From: Thiomicrorhabdus sp. Kp2
GTDB taxonomy: Bacteria > Pseudomonadota > Gammaproteobacteria > Thiomicrospirales > Thiomicrospiraceae
NCBI RefSeq assembly: GCF_000478585.1
Contig: NZ_ARWI01000001.1
Span: 124,001 to 188,000 of the forward strand
Length of the DNA stretch: 64,000 bases
Direction: 5' to 3'
Shown here piece after piece: positions 39,486 through 48,526 of this stretch (the first letter of the stretch is position 1; each line of letters opens with the position of its first letter). Made by a program: the position numbers and the translations under genes. Under the pieces are notes generated by a model. The model worked only from the letters and a program-made list of their open reading frames with translations. It was not told the DNA's origin and ran no database searches.

Positions 39486-40682
39486 GTGGCAGACGATTTT
39501 CAAAGAATAAACAGACTACCTCCTTATGTTTTTAACATTGTTGGCGAGCTTAAAGCCGAAGCACGTCGTAGAGGTGAGGATATTATCGATTTTGGTATGG
39601 GGAACCCTGATCAAGATACGCCTAAACATATCGTTGATAAGTTAATTGAAGTTGTGCAGAGAGAAGGCACTCATCGTTATTCGGTATCGCAAGGTATCCC
39701 GCGTTTACGTAAAGCGATTTGTAACTGGTACAAAACCAAGTTTGATGTTGAGCTAGATTATGAAACCGAAGCGGTGGTTACCATTGGTTCAAAAGAAGGT
39801 CTAGCCCATTTGGCGCTGGCAACGGTCGATAAAGGCGATACGGTTTTAGTTCCCAATCCAGCCTACCCAATCCACCCTTATGGATTTGTGATTGCGGGTG
39901 CCGATATTCGCCACGTTAAAATGACGCCAGATACCTGCTTTTTTGATGAGCTAGAAAAAGCCATTAAAGAATCATGGCCCAAACCAAAAATGTTAGTGCT
40001 TAACTTCCCTGGAAACCCAACTACACAAACGGTTGAGTTAGACTTTTTTGAAAAAGTGGTGGCGATTGCTAAAGAGCATAATATTTGGGTTATTCACGAT
40101 TTAGCCTATGCAGATATTGCTTTTGATGGTTATAAAGCACCCTCTATTATGCAGGTTGAAGGCGCTAAAGACATTGCGGTTGAATTCTATACCTTATCAA
40201 AAAGCTACAATATGCCAGGATGGCGTGTTGGGTTTATGGTAGGCAACAAAACCCTGGTTAACGCTCTAAAACGTATGAAGTCATACCTAGATTATGGCAC
40301 ATTTACGCCAATTCAAGTTGCCGCTATTGCTGCACTGGAAGGGCCGCAAGAATGCGTGCAAGAAATTTCTGACATGTATAAATCACGTCGCGATGTTTTA
40401 TGCCAAGGGTTAAATTCTATTGGATGGAAAGTCGAACCTCCTAAAGCCACCATGTTTGTATGGGCGCCAATTCCAGAAGAATATAAGGCGATGGGTTCTA
40501 TTGAGTTCTCTAAGAAATTATTGCAAGAAGCTAAAGTTGCTGTTTCACCTGGTATTGGCTTTGGTGATTATGGCGATGACCATGTGCGTTTTGGTTTGAT
40601 TGAAAATGAACATAGAACACGTCAAGCCATTCGTGGTATCCGTGACATGTTTAGGAATGATGGCTTAATCAATCAAGAATAA
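39486..40682 (+). CDS. alaC: Alanine transaminase AlaC
   Basis: PLP-dependent class I/II aminotransferase making alanine from pyruvate and glutamate. The 398-residue protein carries [24 protein letters not shown], the PLP lysine in [16 protein letters not shown] and [16 protein letters not shown], all close to the AlaC/YfdZ subfamily. It starts with GTG. It is followed 36 bases on by hom, a pairing seen in other gammaproteobacteria, so the two are probably co-transcribed. Confidence 0.9.
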   Translation: MADDFQRINRLPPYVFNIVGELKAEARRRGEDIIDFGMGNPDQDTPKHIVDKLIEVVQREGTHRYSVSQGIPRLRKAICNWYKTKFDVELDYETEAVVTIGSKEGLAHLALATVDKGDTVLVPNPAYPIHPYGFVIAGADIRHVKMTPDTCFFDELEKAIKESWPKPKMLVLNFPGNPTTQTVELDFFEKVVAIAKEHNIWVIHDLAYADIAFDGYKAPSIMQVEGAKDIAVEFYTLSKSYNMPGWRVGFMVGNKTLVNALKRMKSYLDYGTFTPIQVAAIAALEGPQECVQEISDMYKSRRDVLCQGLNSIGWKVEPPKATMFVWAPIPEEYKAMGSIEFSKKLLQEAKVAVSPGIGFGDYGDDHVRFGLIENEHRTRQAIRGIRDMFRNDGLINQE

Positions 40683-40718
40683 ATTTAAAAAAGAATAATC
40701 GTTAGGAAAGAAAATAGA

Positions 40719-42029
40719 ATGAAGACTGTAAAAGTAGGGTTGCTCGGATTAGGTACTGTTGGTGGTGGAACGGTTGATATTTTAACCAACACTTTACCTG
40801 AGATTGAAAGACGCCTAGGTCAAAAAATTGAAGTAACGATTATTGCTGTTCGTGATTTAACACGTGCTCGTCCAGTAGATACTACGGGCATTATTATGAC
40901 TGACAATACGCAAGAGGTGGTTAACCATCCTGATGTAGATATTGTCGTTGAGCTCATGGGCGGTACAGCTCTAGCGAAAACCTTGCTGGAAACCGCAATT
41001 AAAAATGGCAAACATATTGTTACGGCCAATAAGGCATTGATTGCAGAGCATGGTAATTCTATTTTTGCTTTAGCTAAACAGCACAATGTCGTTGTGAATT
41101 ATGAAGCTGCAGTTGCTGGTGGTATTCCAGTTATCAAAGCGGTTCGTGAGGGTTTAGCAGCCAATAAGATTGAGTGGGTCGCAGGAATCATCAATGGTAC
41201 GGGTAACTACATTCTTACGGAGATGAAAAAGCCTGGTGCAGACTTTGCCAAAGTATTAAAAGTCGCCCAAGAGCTGGGTTATGCCGAAGCGGATCCAACT
41301 TTTGATGTAGAAGGTATTGATGCGGCACACAAGCTGACCATATTGGCCTCCATCGCTTTTGGCATTGAGTTACAGTTTAATAAAGTTTACACAGAAGGGA
41401 TCAGTAAGATTTCAGCTGATGATATTCGTTTTGCTCAACAGCTCGGTTATGAAATTAAACACCTTGGTGTGGCGAGTCGTGCAGAAAATGGTTTTTCTTT
41501 ACGAGTTCATCCAACACTTGTACCTAAAGATGTCTTAATTGCTAATGTAAACGGTGTTATGAATGCTGTAATGGTTAAGGGGAATCATGTTGGACCTACT
41601 ATGTACTATGGCCCAGGGGCTGGTGCAGGTCCAACAGCGAGTTCTGTGGTAGCCGATATTATTGACATCATTCGTTGGCAGAATCAACCACAAGAAGATC
41701 AAGTGCCAGCGTTAGGGTTTATTTCAAACCAGCTTGAATCAGCTCCAGTTGTCTCAATTGATGAAATTCAAACGTCTTATTATATTCGTTGTTTTGCTAA
41801 AGATAACTCTGGGGTCTTGGCTAAGGTGAGCTCTATTTTTGCCCAGTTTGATATTAGTATTGAGCTACTGCATCAAGAACCATCATCAGAAAAACCAGAT
41901 GATGCAACCTTAGTGATGATCACGAACTCAATTAAAGAAACAAAAATTAATGAAGCCTTAGGCGCTTTAGCTGAGTTGGAAGAGATTGATGGTGAAATTC
42001 AGCGTATTCGTGTAGAAACACTGAATTAA
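40719..42029 (+). CDS. hom: Homoserine dehydrogenase
   Basis: Reduces aspartate semialdehyde to homoserine on the way to threonine and methionine. The 436-residue protein has the NAD(P)-binding loop GLLGLGTVGGGTVDIL, VTANKALIAEHG, INGTGNYILTEMKK and a C-terminal ACT domain (about residues 350-430) that senses threonine. AGGAAAG precedes the ATG. A terminator follows. Confidence 0.95.
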   Translation: MKTVKVGLLGLGTVGGGTVDILTNTLPEIERRLGQKIEVTIIAVRDLTRARPVDTTGIIMTDNTQEVVNHPDVDIVVELMGGTALAKTLLETAIKNGKHIVTANKALIAEHGNSIFALAKQHNVVVNYEAAVAGGIPVIKAVREGLAANKIEWVAGIINGTGNYILTEMKKPGADFAKVLKVAQELGYAEADPTFDVEGIDAAHKLTILASIAFGIELQFNKVYTEGISKISADDIRFAQQLGYEIKHLGVASRAENGFSLRVHPTLVPKDVLIANVNGVMNAVMVKGNHVGPTMYYGPGAGAGPTASSVVADIIDIIRWQNQPQEDQVPALGFISNQLESAPVVSIDEIQTSYYIRCFAKDNSGVLAKVSSIFAQFDISIELLHQEPSSEKPDDATLVMITNSIKETKINEALGALAELEEIDGEIQRIRVETLN

Positions 42030-42074
42030 AACAACCAGTTAATGGGCTTTTAATTAAATGGGTCTAGGTTATAA

Positions 42075-42097
42075 AGTCGGGCAAGCCCGGCTTTTTT
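42075..42097 (+). terminator. Rho-independent terminator after hom
   Basis: G+C-rich stem around CGGG/CCCG (42078-42089) with a T run at 42092-42097. It separates alaC-hom from the RpfE-like gene. Confidence 0.75.
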
Positions 42098-42120
42098 ATT
42101 GCAATAAAGAGGGATAAATT

Positions 42121-43173
42121 GTGGCAGAAGCCGTTACTCTATGGGCGCCTGGTTTACTGAATGCATTAAGAGTCAAAGAGGCTAGAGAATCGCTCGCAGA
42201 GTTGTCGTTACCAGGCCTGCAAACCTTGCTGGCTAAAGGTGATCATTTTGCTGTTAAACCGCAAAATTTTCACCAACAAGCCAGTTATCTGTTTCACCAA
42301 CCTGAATGTCTTCCTATTGCTGCAACGAAAGCCTGTATCGAAGTTGAGGGTTTTGATTCTTCTCACTTTTGGTTAAGTGTTGATCCCGTGCAAATGATTC
42401 CCGATAGGGATACATTAGTACTGATTCCAAACAGGGATTTACAGATTACAGAAGACGAATCTAAGCAACTTTTGAGCAGTTTTAATGCCCATTTTGCAGA
42501 GGATGGGGTTAAATTGATTTGGGCTGGTGCCAACCACTGGTATTTATCGATTGTGCAGCCAGTTGATATTCATACGACACCTTTAGAGAAGGTGGCTTAT
42601 CAATCTGTTAATGAGCATTATCCAACAGGTAATGCCGCACAATATTGGCGCCAATTGATTAATGAAACGCAAATGTTGTTCTATACGCATCCAGTTAATG
42701 AGGTGCGTAGAGATAAAGGCTGGCCTGAAATCAACAGTGTTTGGGTTTGGGGTGAAGGTAAGATTGATTTATCAAAACTTTTACCAAGAAACGATGCGCT
42801 AATCTGGTCAAATAACGCTTATTTACAGGGAATGGCTAAACTGACCGAGGCTCAATCAATGCCGAATATTACAACTTACCAGGCCTGGTTAGATAAAATA
42901 AACGAATTTAAAGGCTCAGAAAAAACTAAACATTTCATTTGTTTGGATGAGGTTGTGCATGATTTAGATAACCTAGAAATGTCAGAATGGATAGCCTTAT
43001 TAGAGCAGCTGGAAAAGGAGTGGTTTGCGCCATTGGTTATTGCTTTAAAACAAGGTGTTATTGATTCATTACTCTTGGATTTAGGGCAAGAAACACGTAC
43101 TCATCTGAAGCCAAGTCACTTAAAAAGGTTTTGGCGTTTTAATAAAAAGTTAGGAAATGGCTATAAGAGCTAA
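42121..43173 (+). CDS. RpfE-like protein (phosphoglycerate-mutase-like, function unknown)
   Basis: A 350-residue cytoplasmic protein resembling RpfE-type regulatory proteins annotated in gammaproteobacteria and xanthomonads, distantly related to cofactor-independent phosphoglycerate mutases. Recognisable parts are ACIEVEGFDSSHFWLSVDPVQMIPDRDTLVLIP and INSVWVWGEG. The GTG start sits just after the hom terminator. In Xanthomonas rpfE adjoins recJ; here recJ is two genes away. It holds one exact and one partial palindrome copy. Confidence 0.5.
   Translation: MAEAVTLWAPGLLNALRVKEARESLAELSLPGLQTLLAKGDHFAVKPQNFHQQASYLFHQPECLPIAATKACIEVEGFDSSHFWLSVDPVQMIPDRDTLVLIPNRDLQITEDESKQLLSSFNAHFAEDGVKLIWAGANHWYLSIVQPVDIHTTPLEKVAYQSVNEHYPTGNAAQYWRQLINETQMLFYTHPVNEVRRDKGWPEINSVWVWGEGKIDLSKLLPRNDALIWSNNAYLQGMAKLTEAQSMPNITTYQAWLDKINEFKGSEKTKHFICLDEVVHDLDNLEMSEWIALLEQLEKEWFAPLVIALKQGVIDSLLLDLGQETRTHLKPSHLKRFWRFNKKLGNGYKS
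42210..42221. repeat. Partial palindrome copy inside the RpfE-like gene
   Basis: ACCAGGCCTGCA, two mismatches, read as Pro31-Gly-Leu33. It is a weaker member of the family. Confidence 0.4.
42878..42889. repeat. Exact ACCAGGCCTGGT palindrome inside the RpfE-like gene
   Basis: Read as Tyr253-Gln-Ala-Trp256-Leu. The dyad ends at the 12-bp core. Confidence 0.85.
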
Positions 43174-43267
43174 AAAACTATCGAGAATTACTGCTTCTAT
43201 AAAAAGGTTTAACTCATAGAGTCTTTTACTTTAAATAATCACTGTAAAAAACATCATTAAATTCGAG

Positions 43268-43273
43268 TATAAT
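43268..43273 (+). promoter_or_regulatory. Candidate -10 box for thrC
   Basis: Perfect TATAAT followed by TCGCGC, 44 bases before the thrC start. No convincing -35 is visible. Confidence 0.4.
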
Positions 43274-43316
43274 TCGCGCTCATTTAATTATTTAAAATCA
43301 TATAAATAGGTTTGTT

Positions 43317-44792
43317 ATGAAATTTATTGAAACACGTGGCAATGATGGCCAAAGACCAAGTTCAATTACGTTTGCTGAGGCCATTTTAAGCCCTATGTCT
43401 TCGTTTGGTGGTATTTATTCACCTGAGAGTTTGCCAGCGTTTTATTTAGATTTTATTCAATCACATGTGGATTCGGGTTATAAAAAGCTGGCTAAAGATA
43501 TTTTAGCCATGTTTGAGGTCGATATTGACGAAGCGGTGATTGATGAAGCTTTAAACCTATATGATAAATTCGATGATCCAAATAATCCTGTGCCTGTTGA
43601 AAAGGTATATGACGATTTGTACGTGAGTGAGTTATTCCACGGGCCTACACGTGCGTTTAAAGACATGGCGCTTCAGCCGTTTGGTTCTGTATTGTCTGCG
43701 GTAGCAGAGCAACGTAATGAAAAGTATTTAATCCTAGCGGCGACCAGTGGTGATACAGGGCCAGCGGCGCTTGAAACCTTTAAAAATCGTAATAATGTTC
43801 AAGTTGCTTGTATGTATCCTGATGGCGGAACTTCAGATGTGCAACGCTTGCAGATGGTGACTGAAGACGCTTCTAACTTGAAAGTAATCGGTATTCATGG
43901 TGACTTTGATGATGCACAATCGGCTTTAAAAATGTTGCTGACTTCAGAGGCTTTTGCAACTTCGTTAAAAGAGCACAATATTTCGTTATCGGCGGCTAAC
44001 TCAGTGAACTTTGGGCGTATCATCTTTCAAACCATTTACCATGTTTACAGCTATTTAGAGCTGGTTCGTCAAGGTGCGATTCAGTTAGGCGATGAAGTGT
44101 ATTTAAACGTACCAAGCGGTAACTTTGGTAATGCCTTAGGTGGTTACTATGCATACAAAATGGGCTTGCCAGTCAAGCAGATTCATATTGCATCAAATAA
44201 TAATAACGTTTTGACTAAATTCATCACGACAGGTGAATATGACCTGCGTGATGTATCGGTTATTCCAACCACATCGCCAGCGATGGATATTCTTAAATCA
44301 TCTAATATTGAGCGTATTTTATTTGATTTATTGGGTGCGGAACGTACTAAAGAGCTTATGCTTCAACTAGATAGCGATAAGTTTTATAAAATTACTGCCG
44401 ACGAATTGGCGAAGGTACAAGCCATTTTTGCAGCGGACTTCTGTTCCGATGAAGAAGGGTTGGACTACATTAAACAAGCGTTTTCAGTTGGTTATTTGAT
44501 GTGTCCGCATACTGCAACTTGTTTTAAAGCTTATGAGACTTGTCGTAAAGATAAAAGTATTAAAACCATCGCTTATGCAACAGCAGAGTGGACAAAGTTT
44601 TCACCCATTATCGCCTATGCCTTAACAGGTGAAAAATTTGCTAAAGATATTGATGCTCTTAAACTGATTGCTGAAAAAGCGAATGTTAAAATGCCTGCAC
44701 AGATAGCTGAGCTGTTTGATAAACCAATTGCACAGCCAACCGTGATTGATAAAGGCGATATTGAAAAAGAGATTTTGGCTTTTTTAAGTTAA
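43317..44792 (+). CDS. thrC: Threonine synthase
   Basis: PLP enzyme converting phosphohomoserine to threonine. The 491-residue protein is the long form: N-terminal MKFIETRGNDGQRPSSITFAEAILSPMSSFGGIYSPES, PLP lysine in FHGPTRAFKDMALQPFG, ATSGDTGPAALE, and the phosphate-binding NVPSGNFGNALGGYYAYKMGLP. It lies downstream of hom with the RpfE-like gene between them. A terminator follows. Confidence 0.96.
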   Translation: MKFIETRGNDGQRPSSITFAEAILSPMSSFGGIYSPESLPAFYLDFIQSHVDSGYKKLAKDILAMFEVDIDEAVIDEALNLYDKFDDPNNPVPVEKVYDDLYVSELFHGPTRAFKDMALQPFGSVLSAVAEQRNEKYLILAATSGDTGPAALETFKNRNNVQVACMYPDGGTSDVQRLQMVTEDASNLKVIGIHGDFDDAQSALKMLLTSEAFATSLKEHNISLSAANSVNFGRIIFQTIYHVYSYLELVRQGAIQLGDEVYLNVPSGNFGNALGGYYAYKMGLPVKQIHIASNNNNVLTKFITTGEYDLRDVSVIPTTSPAMDILKSSNIERILFDLLGAERTKELMLQLDSDKFYKITADELAKVQAIFAADFCSDEEGLDYIKQAFSVGYLMCPHTATCFKAYETCRKDKSIKTIAYATAEWTKFSPIIAYALTGEKFAKDIDALKLIAEKANVKMPAQIAELFDKPIAQPTVIDKGDIEKEILAFLS

Positions 44793-44835
44793 ATCAACTT
44801 GTAATAAAATAATATAACTTAATCGTTAAAAGAAG

Positions 44836-44865
44836 AGCCAAAACATTTATGCTTTGGCTTTTTTT
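44836..44865 (+). terminator. Rho-independent terminator after thrC
   Basis: Stem AGCCAAA (44836-44842) / TTTGGCT (44853-44859) with a 10-base loop, then a run of seven T. Confidence 0.8.
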
Positions 44866-44883
44866 ATAGGTTGAATATTATCT

Positions 44884-44911
44884 ATTATGAATTATGAATT
44901 ATGAATTATGA
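44884..44911. repeat. Four tandem ATTATGA heptamers
   Basis: Four perfect head-to-tail copies in the thrC-recJ gap. Copy number is likely to vary between strains by slippage. No coding role. Confidence 0.85.
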
Positions 44912-44932
44912 ATGGTTTATGAGTCTAAACCT

Positions 44933-44944
44933 ACCAGGCCTGGC
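44933..44944. repeat. ACCAGGCCTGGC palindrome copy between thrC and recJ
   Basis: One mismatch to the 12-mer, 24 bases from the recJ stop, beside the heptamer repeats. A separate thrC terminator already exists, so it is not needed to end thrC. Confidence 0.8.
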
Positions 44945-44967
44945 AACTTATAGGTTATGGTTTAAAT

Positions 44968-46722
44968 TTACTGCATTGAATTAATGCGCAGTTGTAGAGT
45001 GGTTCTGCCTGCAAAATTATTTAAACCAGGCTGGTAAGTGCATTGCACCTTATCACCCACTAGAAATGGCGTTGCTTCTTCATTTGATTGCTTAGCGTTA
45101 AAATAAATCGCCTGAAAAATTGAACCATTTTCTGTTTTGAGTTTGCAAGATAGGTGGGTTTTGTTTTGTCCTACCTCTCGAAGTTGTACAATAATAAAGT
45201 TGCCAAAAAACATAGGTTTAGGCCACTCTCTTCCAAACGGTTCAAGCGCGTTAATCTCATCAATGAGTGAAGGTGTCAGCAGGTTATCTGCTAATTCCCC
45301 ATCGGTTTCAATAACAGGAACAGGTGCTTCATCACCGAGCTGGAGTTTAACTGCTTGTTCAAACAATTCGGTAAAAGTGTTATAAAACTCGATTGGAATC
45401 ATACAGCCTGCGGCACCTTTATGACCACCCATTGACAGAAAAAGATCACTTTTTTGATCAGCCATCCATTGGAAGGCCTGTCTTAAATCAATATCGGGTA
45501 CAACACCACGAGCACTTCCCGCTAAGGTACCATCTTCTAAATCTGTCATAGCCACCGTAGGTACACCATATTGCTCCCCAATTCGAGAAGCAATAATGCC
45601 TTGAATACCCGCATTGCCATTCAGTTTGAGCGTCATCGAATAGGTGTTGTGATGGTATTTTTGTTGTGCTTGCTGCTGCGCTTGTTGGAGCATAATTTCT
45701 TGTTGAGAACGACGGTTCTGATTGTCTTCATCCAGTTGCTGTAAATAGAGTGCAGCTTGGGAAACATCGCGTGCTGTTAAAAAGTTAAAGGCCGTGTTTA
45801 CATCACTGACACGGCTAGCCGCATTGATTCGTGTAGCGACTTGAAAACCAAGAAACTCGGCATCTATTGGCATGCCCTGGTTATCGTTAAGTTGTCTCAG
45901 AGCTTGCCAGGCAGGGGATTGAAACATATTAATTAACTGTAAACCTGCGTGAACAATTGCACGATTATTGGGAGCTTTAAGGCTAACACTATCGGCCACA
46001 GTGCCTAAAGCTACGTTCAGGGCAAGATATTTAAGTGAAGGGCTATCTGGAGTTAATAGCTGGCTTTTAATCAGTGCTTGACGTACCTGAGTCATAACTA
46101 AAAAGATAACAAAACAGCCAGCAACGGTTTTGTCATACTCACAGCCTGCTTGCTGGGGGTTAACAGTGCAAACCGCACTTTGTGGCACACCAGCTTGTGG
46201 GATTTGATGGTGGTCGGTGACACAAACTGGAATGTTATGCGACTTGAGAATCGCTATACGCTCTTCATCACTTGATCCTTGGTCTGCGGAAATGACTAAT
46301 TCAATTGGTTCTTCAATGGCCAAAATACGTTTGACCACATCCTCCGTGATGCCATAACCTGTTTTGCGATCACCAATGATATGTTTGATACGGTTTTTAG
46401 GAACACCAAAATAATCACATAGAGCAGTAGTCGCTACCCAAGCAGAGGTCACGCCATCAGTATCATAGTCTGTAGCCAAAACAATTAGGCCATCACCTTG
46501 TATAGCATTCACAATGATTTGAGCAGCTAAATCGATATTTTTAAGAGCAGAAGGGTGTTGTATATGTTTTAATTTGGGAAAAATAATTTCGTGTAATGAG
46601 TCCGTTTCATCAGTACGATTAGCGACTAATTTTGCTTGAAAATCAGTAAGACCAAGTGACTTAGCTAATAAAAAGACGGCTTCAGAAGGCGTGCGCTGGA
46701 CAATTTTAGGTTGTTTAATCAT
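44968..46722 (-). CDS. recJ: Single-stranded-DNA-specific exonuclease RecJ
   Basis: 5'-3' exonuclease of recombination and mismatch repair. The 584-residue DHH-family protein has LATDYDTDGVTSAW (motif I) and VCVTDHHQIP (motif III), then DHHA1 motif MGGHKGAAGC and a C-terminal OB-like domain. ATG at 46722 is preferred over the adjoining TTG. It is divergent from the YqiA-like gene, with the start codons only 17 bases apart. A gapped palindrome variant (45025-45035, one base short) lies near its 3' end. Confidence 0.93.
   Translation of the reverse strand: MIKQPKIVQRTPSEAVFLLAKSLGLTDFQAKLVANRTDETDSLHEIIFPKLKHIQHPSALKNIDLAAQIIVNAIQGDGLIVLATDYDTDGVTSAWVATTALCDYFGVPKNRIKHIIGDRKTGYGITEDVVKRILAIEEPIELVISADQGSSDEERIAILKSHNIPVCVTDHHQIPQAGVPQSAVCTVNPQQAGCEYDKTVAGCFVIFLVMTQVRQALIKSQLLTPDSPSLKYLALNVALGTVADSVSLKAPNNRAIVHAGLQLINMFQSPAWQALRQLNDNQGMPIDAEFLGFQVATRINAASRVSDVNTAFNFLTARDVSQAALYLQQLDEDNQNRRSQQEIMLQQAQQQAQQKYHHNTYSMTLKLNGNAGIQGIIASRIGEQYGVPTVAMTDLEDGTLAGSARGVVPDIDLRQAFQWMADQKSDLFLSMGGHKGAAGCMIPIEFYNTFTELFEQAVKLQLGDEAPVPVIETDGELADNLLTPSLIDEINALEPFGREWPKPMFFGNFIIVQLREVGQNKTHLSCKLKTENGSIFQAIYFNAKQSNEEATPFLVGDKVQCTYQPGLNNFAGRTTLQLRINSMQ
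45025..45035. repeat. Shortened palindrome variant inside recJ
   Basis: ACCAGGCTGGT, the 12-mer lacking one C at its centre. It encodes Tyr-Gln-Pro-Gly on the minus strand. Confidence 0.35.
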
Positions 46723-46739
46723 CAAGGAATTTTAACAGA

Positions 46740-47378
46740 ATGAAAGAGTGTATTGGGGTCTATCTACACGGTTTTTTAAGTAGTGGTCAAAGTGAAAAAG
46801 GACAGTGGTTAACTCAAAAAAATACTCAAGATAGTTTTTTGGGTAAAAGTCCTCTTTTTACGAAATTTATCACGGTTACCTATCCAATTAAATCAGTGCA
46901 TGAAAGCCTAAAAGTGATTGAATCCATATTGGCGAAATATAAAGATCGTTTAGATAAAATCGTTATGTTAGGGTCGTCAATGGGGGGCTTTTATGCACAG
47001 TATTTAGGCCAAAAATACCAATTACCCTATATTATGATTAACCCAGCTTTAAATCCTGTGCCTGTGTTCTCTGAAAATATAGGCCTGCATACGAATCCAT
47101 CAACGGGTGAGGTTGTACTTATCGATAACGCTTATATCGCTGATATACAAAGTTATGATGTGAAAACACTGGATAAAAACATTCCTGCTTTGTTATTAAT
47201 AGATACTGATGATGAAGTGATTGACGTTGATTTTGCCATTCAACACTATCAAGATTCTGCTGCTGTGAAGCGGGTAAACAGTCGTTTTGAAGTTGTTATC
47301 TATTCAGGTGGTGATCATCGTTTTATTCATATGGAAGATGCTTGGTTAAAGATAAAACAGTTTATAGAAAACCTTTAA
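46740..47378 (+). CDS. YqiA/UPF0227-like esterase
   Basis: A 212-residue alpha/beta-hydrolase of the YqiA type. Catalytic residues are the nucleophile Ser in MLGSSMGGFYAQYLG, an Asp in LLIDTDDEVID and the His in GGDHRF; the oxyanion-hole motif is YLHGFLSSGQSEKG. YqiA has esterase activity on short-chain acyl esters. It begins 17 bases from the divergent recJ start, so its promoter must lie inside recJ. Confidence 0.85.
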   Translation: MKECIGVYLHGFLSSGQSEKGQWLTQKNTQDSFLGKSPLFTKFITVTYPIKSVHESLKVIESILAKYKDRLDKIVMLGSSMGGFYAQYLGQKYQLPYIMINPALNPVPVFSENIGLHTNPSTGEVVLIDNAYIADIQSYDVKTLDKNIPALLLIDTDDEVIDVDFAIQHYQDSAAVKRVNSRFEVVIYSGGDHRFIHMEDAWLKIKQFIENL

Positions 47379-47421
47379 ATTAACTTATAACTCATTGTTA
47401 AACATGGGTTTTGTTAAATTA

Positions 47422-47742
47422 TCAAGCCCAGTTATCAAATGTTTTACCTAATGAGGAATCAAAGTTTTCTTGTTCAACTTCTAAGACTTTTATCAAACTT
47501 AACATCTGAGTTTTAGTTTGAGTGAGTCCAATCAAACTGTTTTCAAGTGATGGGTTTTGTGGGGTATTGAGTGTGTCATAGTTAGCGGGTGAATAGGGGG
47601 GTAATGGCTGGTTTGCCTTTGTTGAGCTGGTGTTTTGCTCAAGTAAGCTATGATTAATGGATTGACTGATTTGATTAAGTTGATTGAAGCCGTTGCTTAG
47701 GCCGTTATTGGCAATCATGCTTGCATTCGTTTTAATGTCCAT
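47422..47742 (-). CDS. Small protein resembling flagellar rod/hook termini
   Basis: A 106-residue protein with an N-terminal helix (IKTNASMIANNGLSNGFNQLNQISQSI), a Pro-rich middle and a C-terminal helix (LIGLTQTKTQMLSLIKVLEVEQENFDSSLGKTFDNWA). The two-ended helix layout recalls the axial-protein termini of flagellar basal-body rod proteins and similar short orphan proteins in pseudomonads. No function can be stated. It converges on the esterase. Confidence 0.5.
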   Translation of the reverse strand: MDIKTNASMIANNGLSNGFNQLNQISQSINHSLLEQNTSSTKANQPLPPYSPANYDTLNTPQNPSLENSLIGLTQTKTQMLSLIKVLEVEQENFDSSLGKTFDNWA

Positions 47743-47779
47743 TATCAGTTTCCTAGAGAATTAATGAGTTTATTTGGTT

Positions 47780-48442
47780 TTACACAGCATTATTAACGTC
47801 TTTTTTTACTTCATAACGTTTATTGTTTTTAATGGTATATTCAATGAAAACATTGCCTAATTTTTCACTACCTTCTCTATCTATTTTAACTTCGATATTG
47901 TCATCTTCCCACAGGTAGCTTGAATAAGATAAACCACCTCCCCAGCCTTTTCGTTTTATAAATTTAGGTTGGCCAATCTCTTGAGCGAGAAGCATAGCAA
48001 TGTCTTTCGTTTCTATAGGCGTTCTTTTATTTTGATTAAGTACGGAATAAGGTCTATACACCCTTTTAACCGTTACAACATTACCCGCGTTGTTGTATTG
48101 AAAGGTAACATGATAACTATCTCTGATAGTGGACCAAGGGTAAAATTTGTCAATATTACGTTGTTTAATGGTGGATTTTGCTTGTAAAAAACCGCCAATA
48201 TCCCATAAATGCGTTCGTACTTTATTAAGGTTGGCATCCACCAGTTTTAAACCTAAAAACTCAATCTCTTTTAGAGGCTTGTTTGTGGTGTTTTCAGCCG
48301 TTTCAGCAAAGGCGTTTGCCGATAGGGTGAGCATAAATACAATAAAGACTAAACTCGATAAACCAATCAATACAAAATGAAATCGATGAGAGGTAGGTGC
48401 GCTGTCAGTGTGAATACCCGTTAGCTGTTTGAGTTTGAACAT
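47780..48442 (-). CDS. Membrane-anchored or exported protein of unknown function
   Basis: A 220-residue protein with an N-terminal cytoplasmic stretch of about 22 residues, a hydrophobic segment (FVLIGLSSLVFIVFMLTLSANAFA, about 23-46) that may be a late signal peptide or a membrane anchor, and a periplasmic domain rich in strands (YHVTFQYNNAGNVVTVKRVY). I do not recognise a family. It lies between the flagellar-like orphan and the kinase fusion, all on the minus strand. Confidence 0.5.
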   Translation of the reverse strand: MFKLKQLTGIHTDSAPTSHRFHFVLIGLSSLVFIVFMLTLSANAFAETAENTTNKPLKEIEFLGLKLVDANLNKVRTHLWDIGGFLQAKSTIKQRNIDKFYPWSTIRDSYHVTFQYNNAGNVVTVKRVYRPYSVLNQNKRTPIETKDIAMLLAQEIGQPKFIKRKGWGGGLSYSSYLWEDDNIEVKIDREGSEKLGNVFIEYTIKNNKRYEVKKDVNNAV

Positions 48443-48526
48443 CTTAGAGTTCCAAATTAAGTATTAGTCTTTACATGTTTTGAGGTAATCAAATAAGTTT
48501 TACCTAAAATCATAATGGCTAATTCA

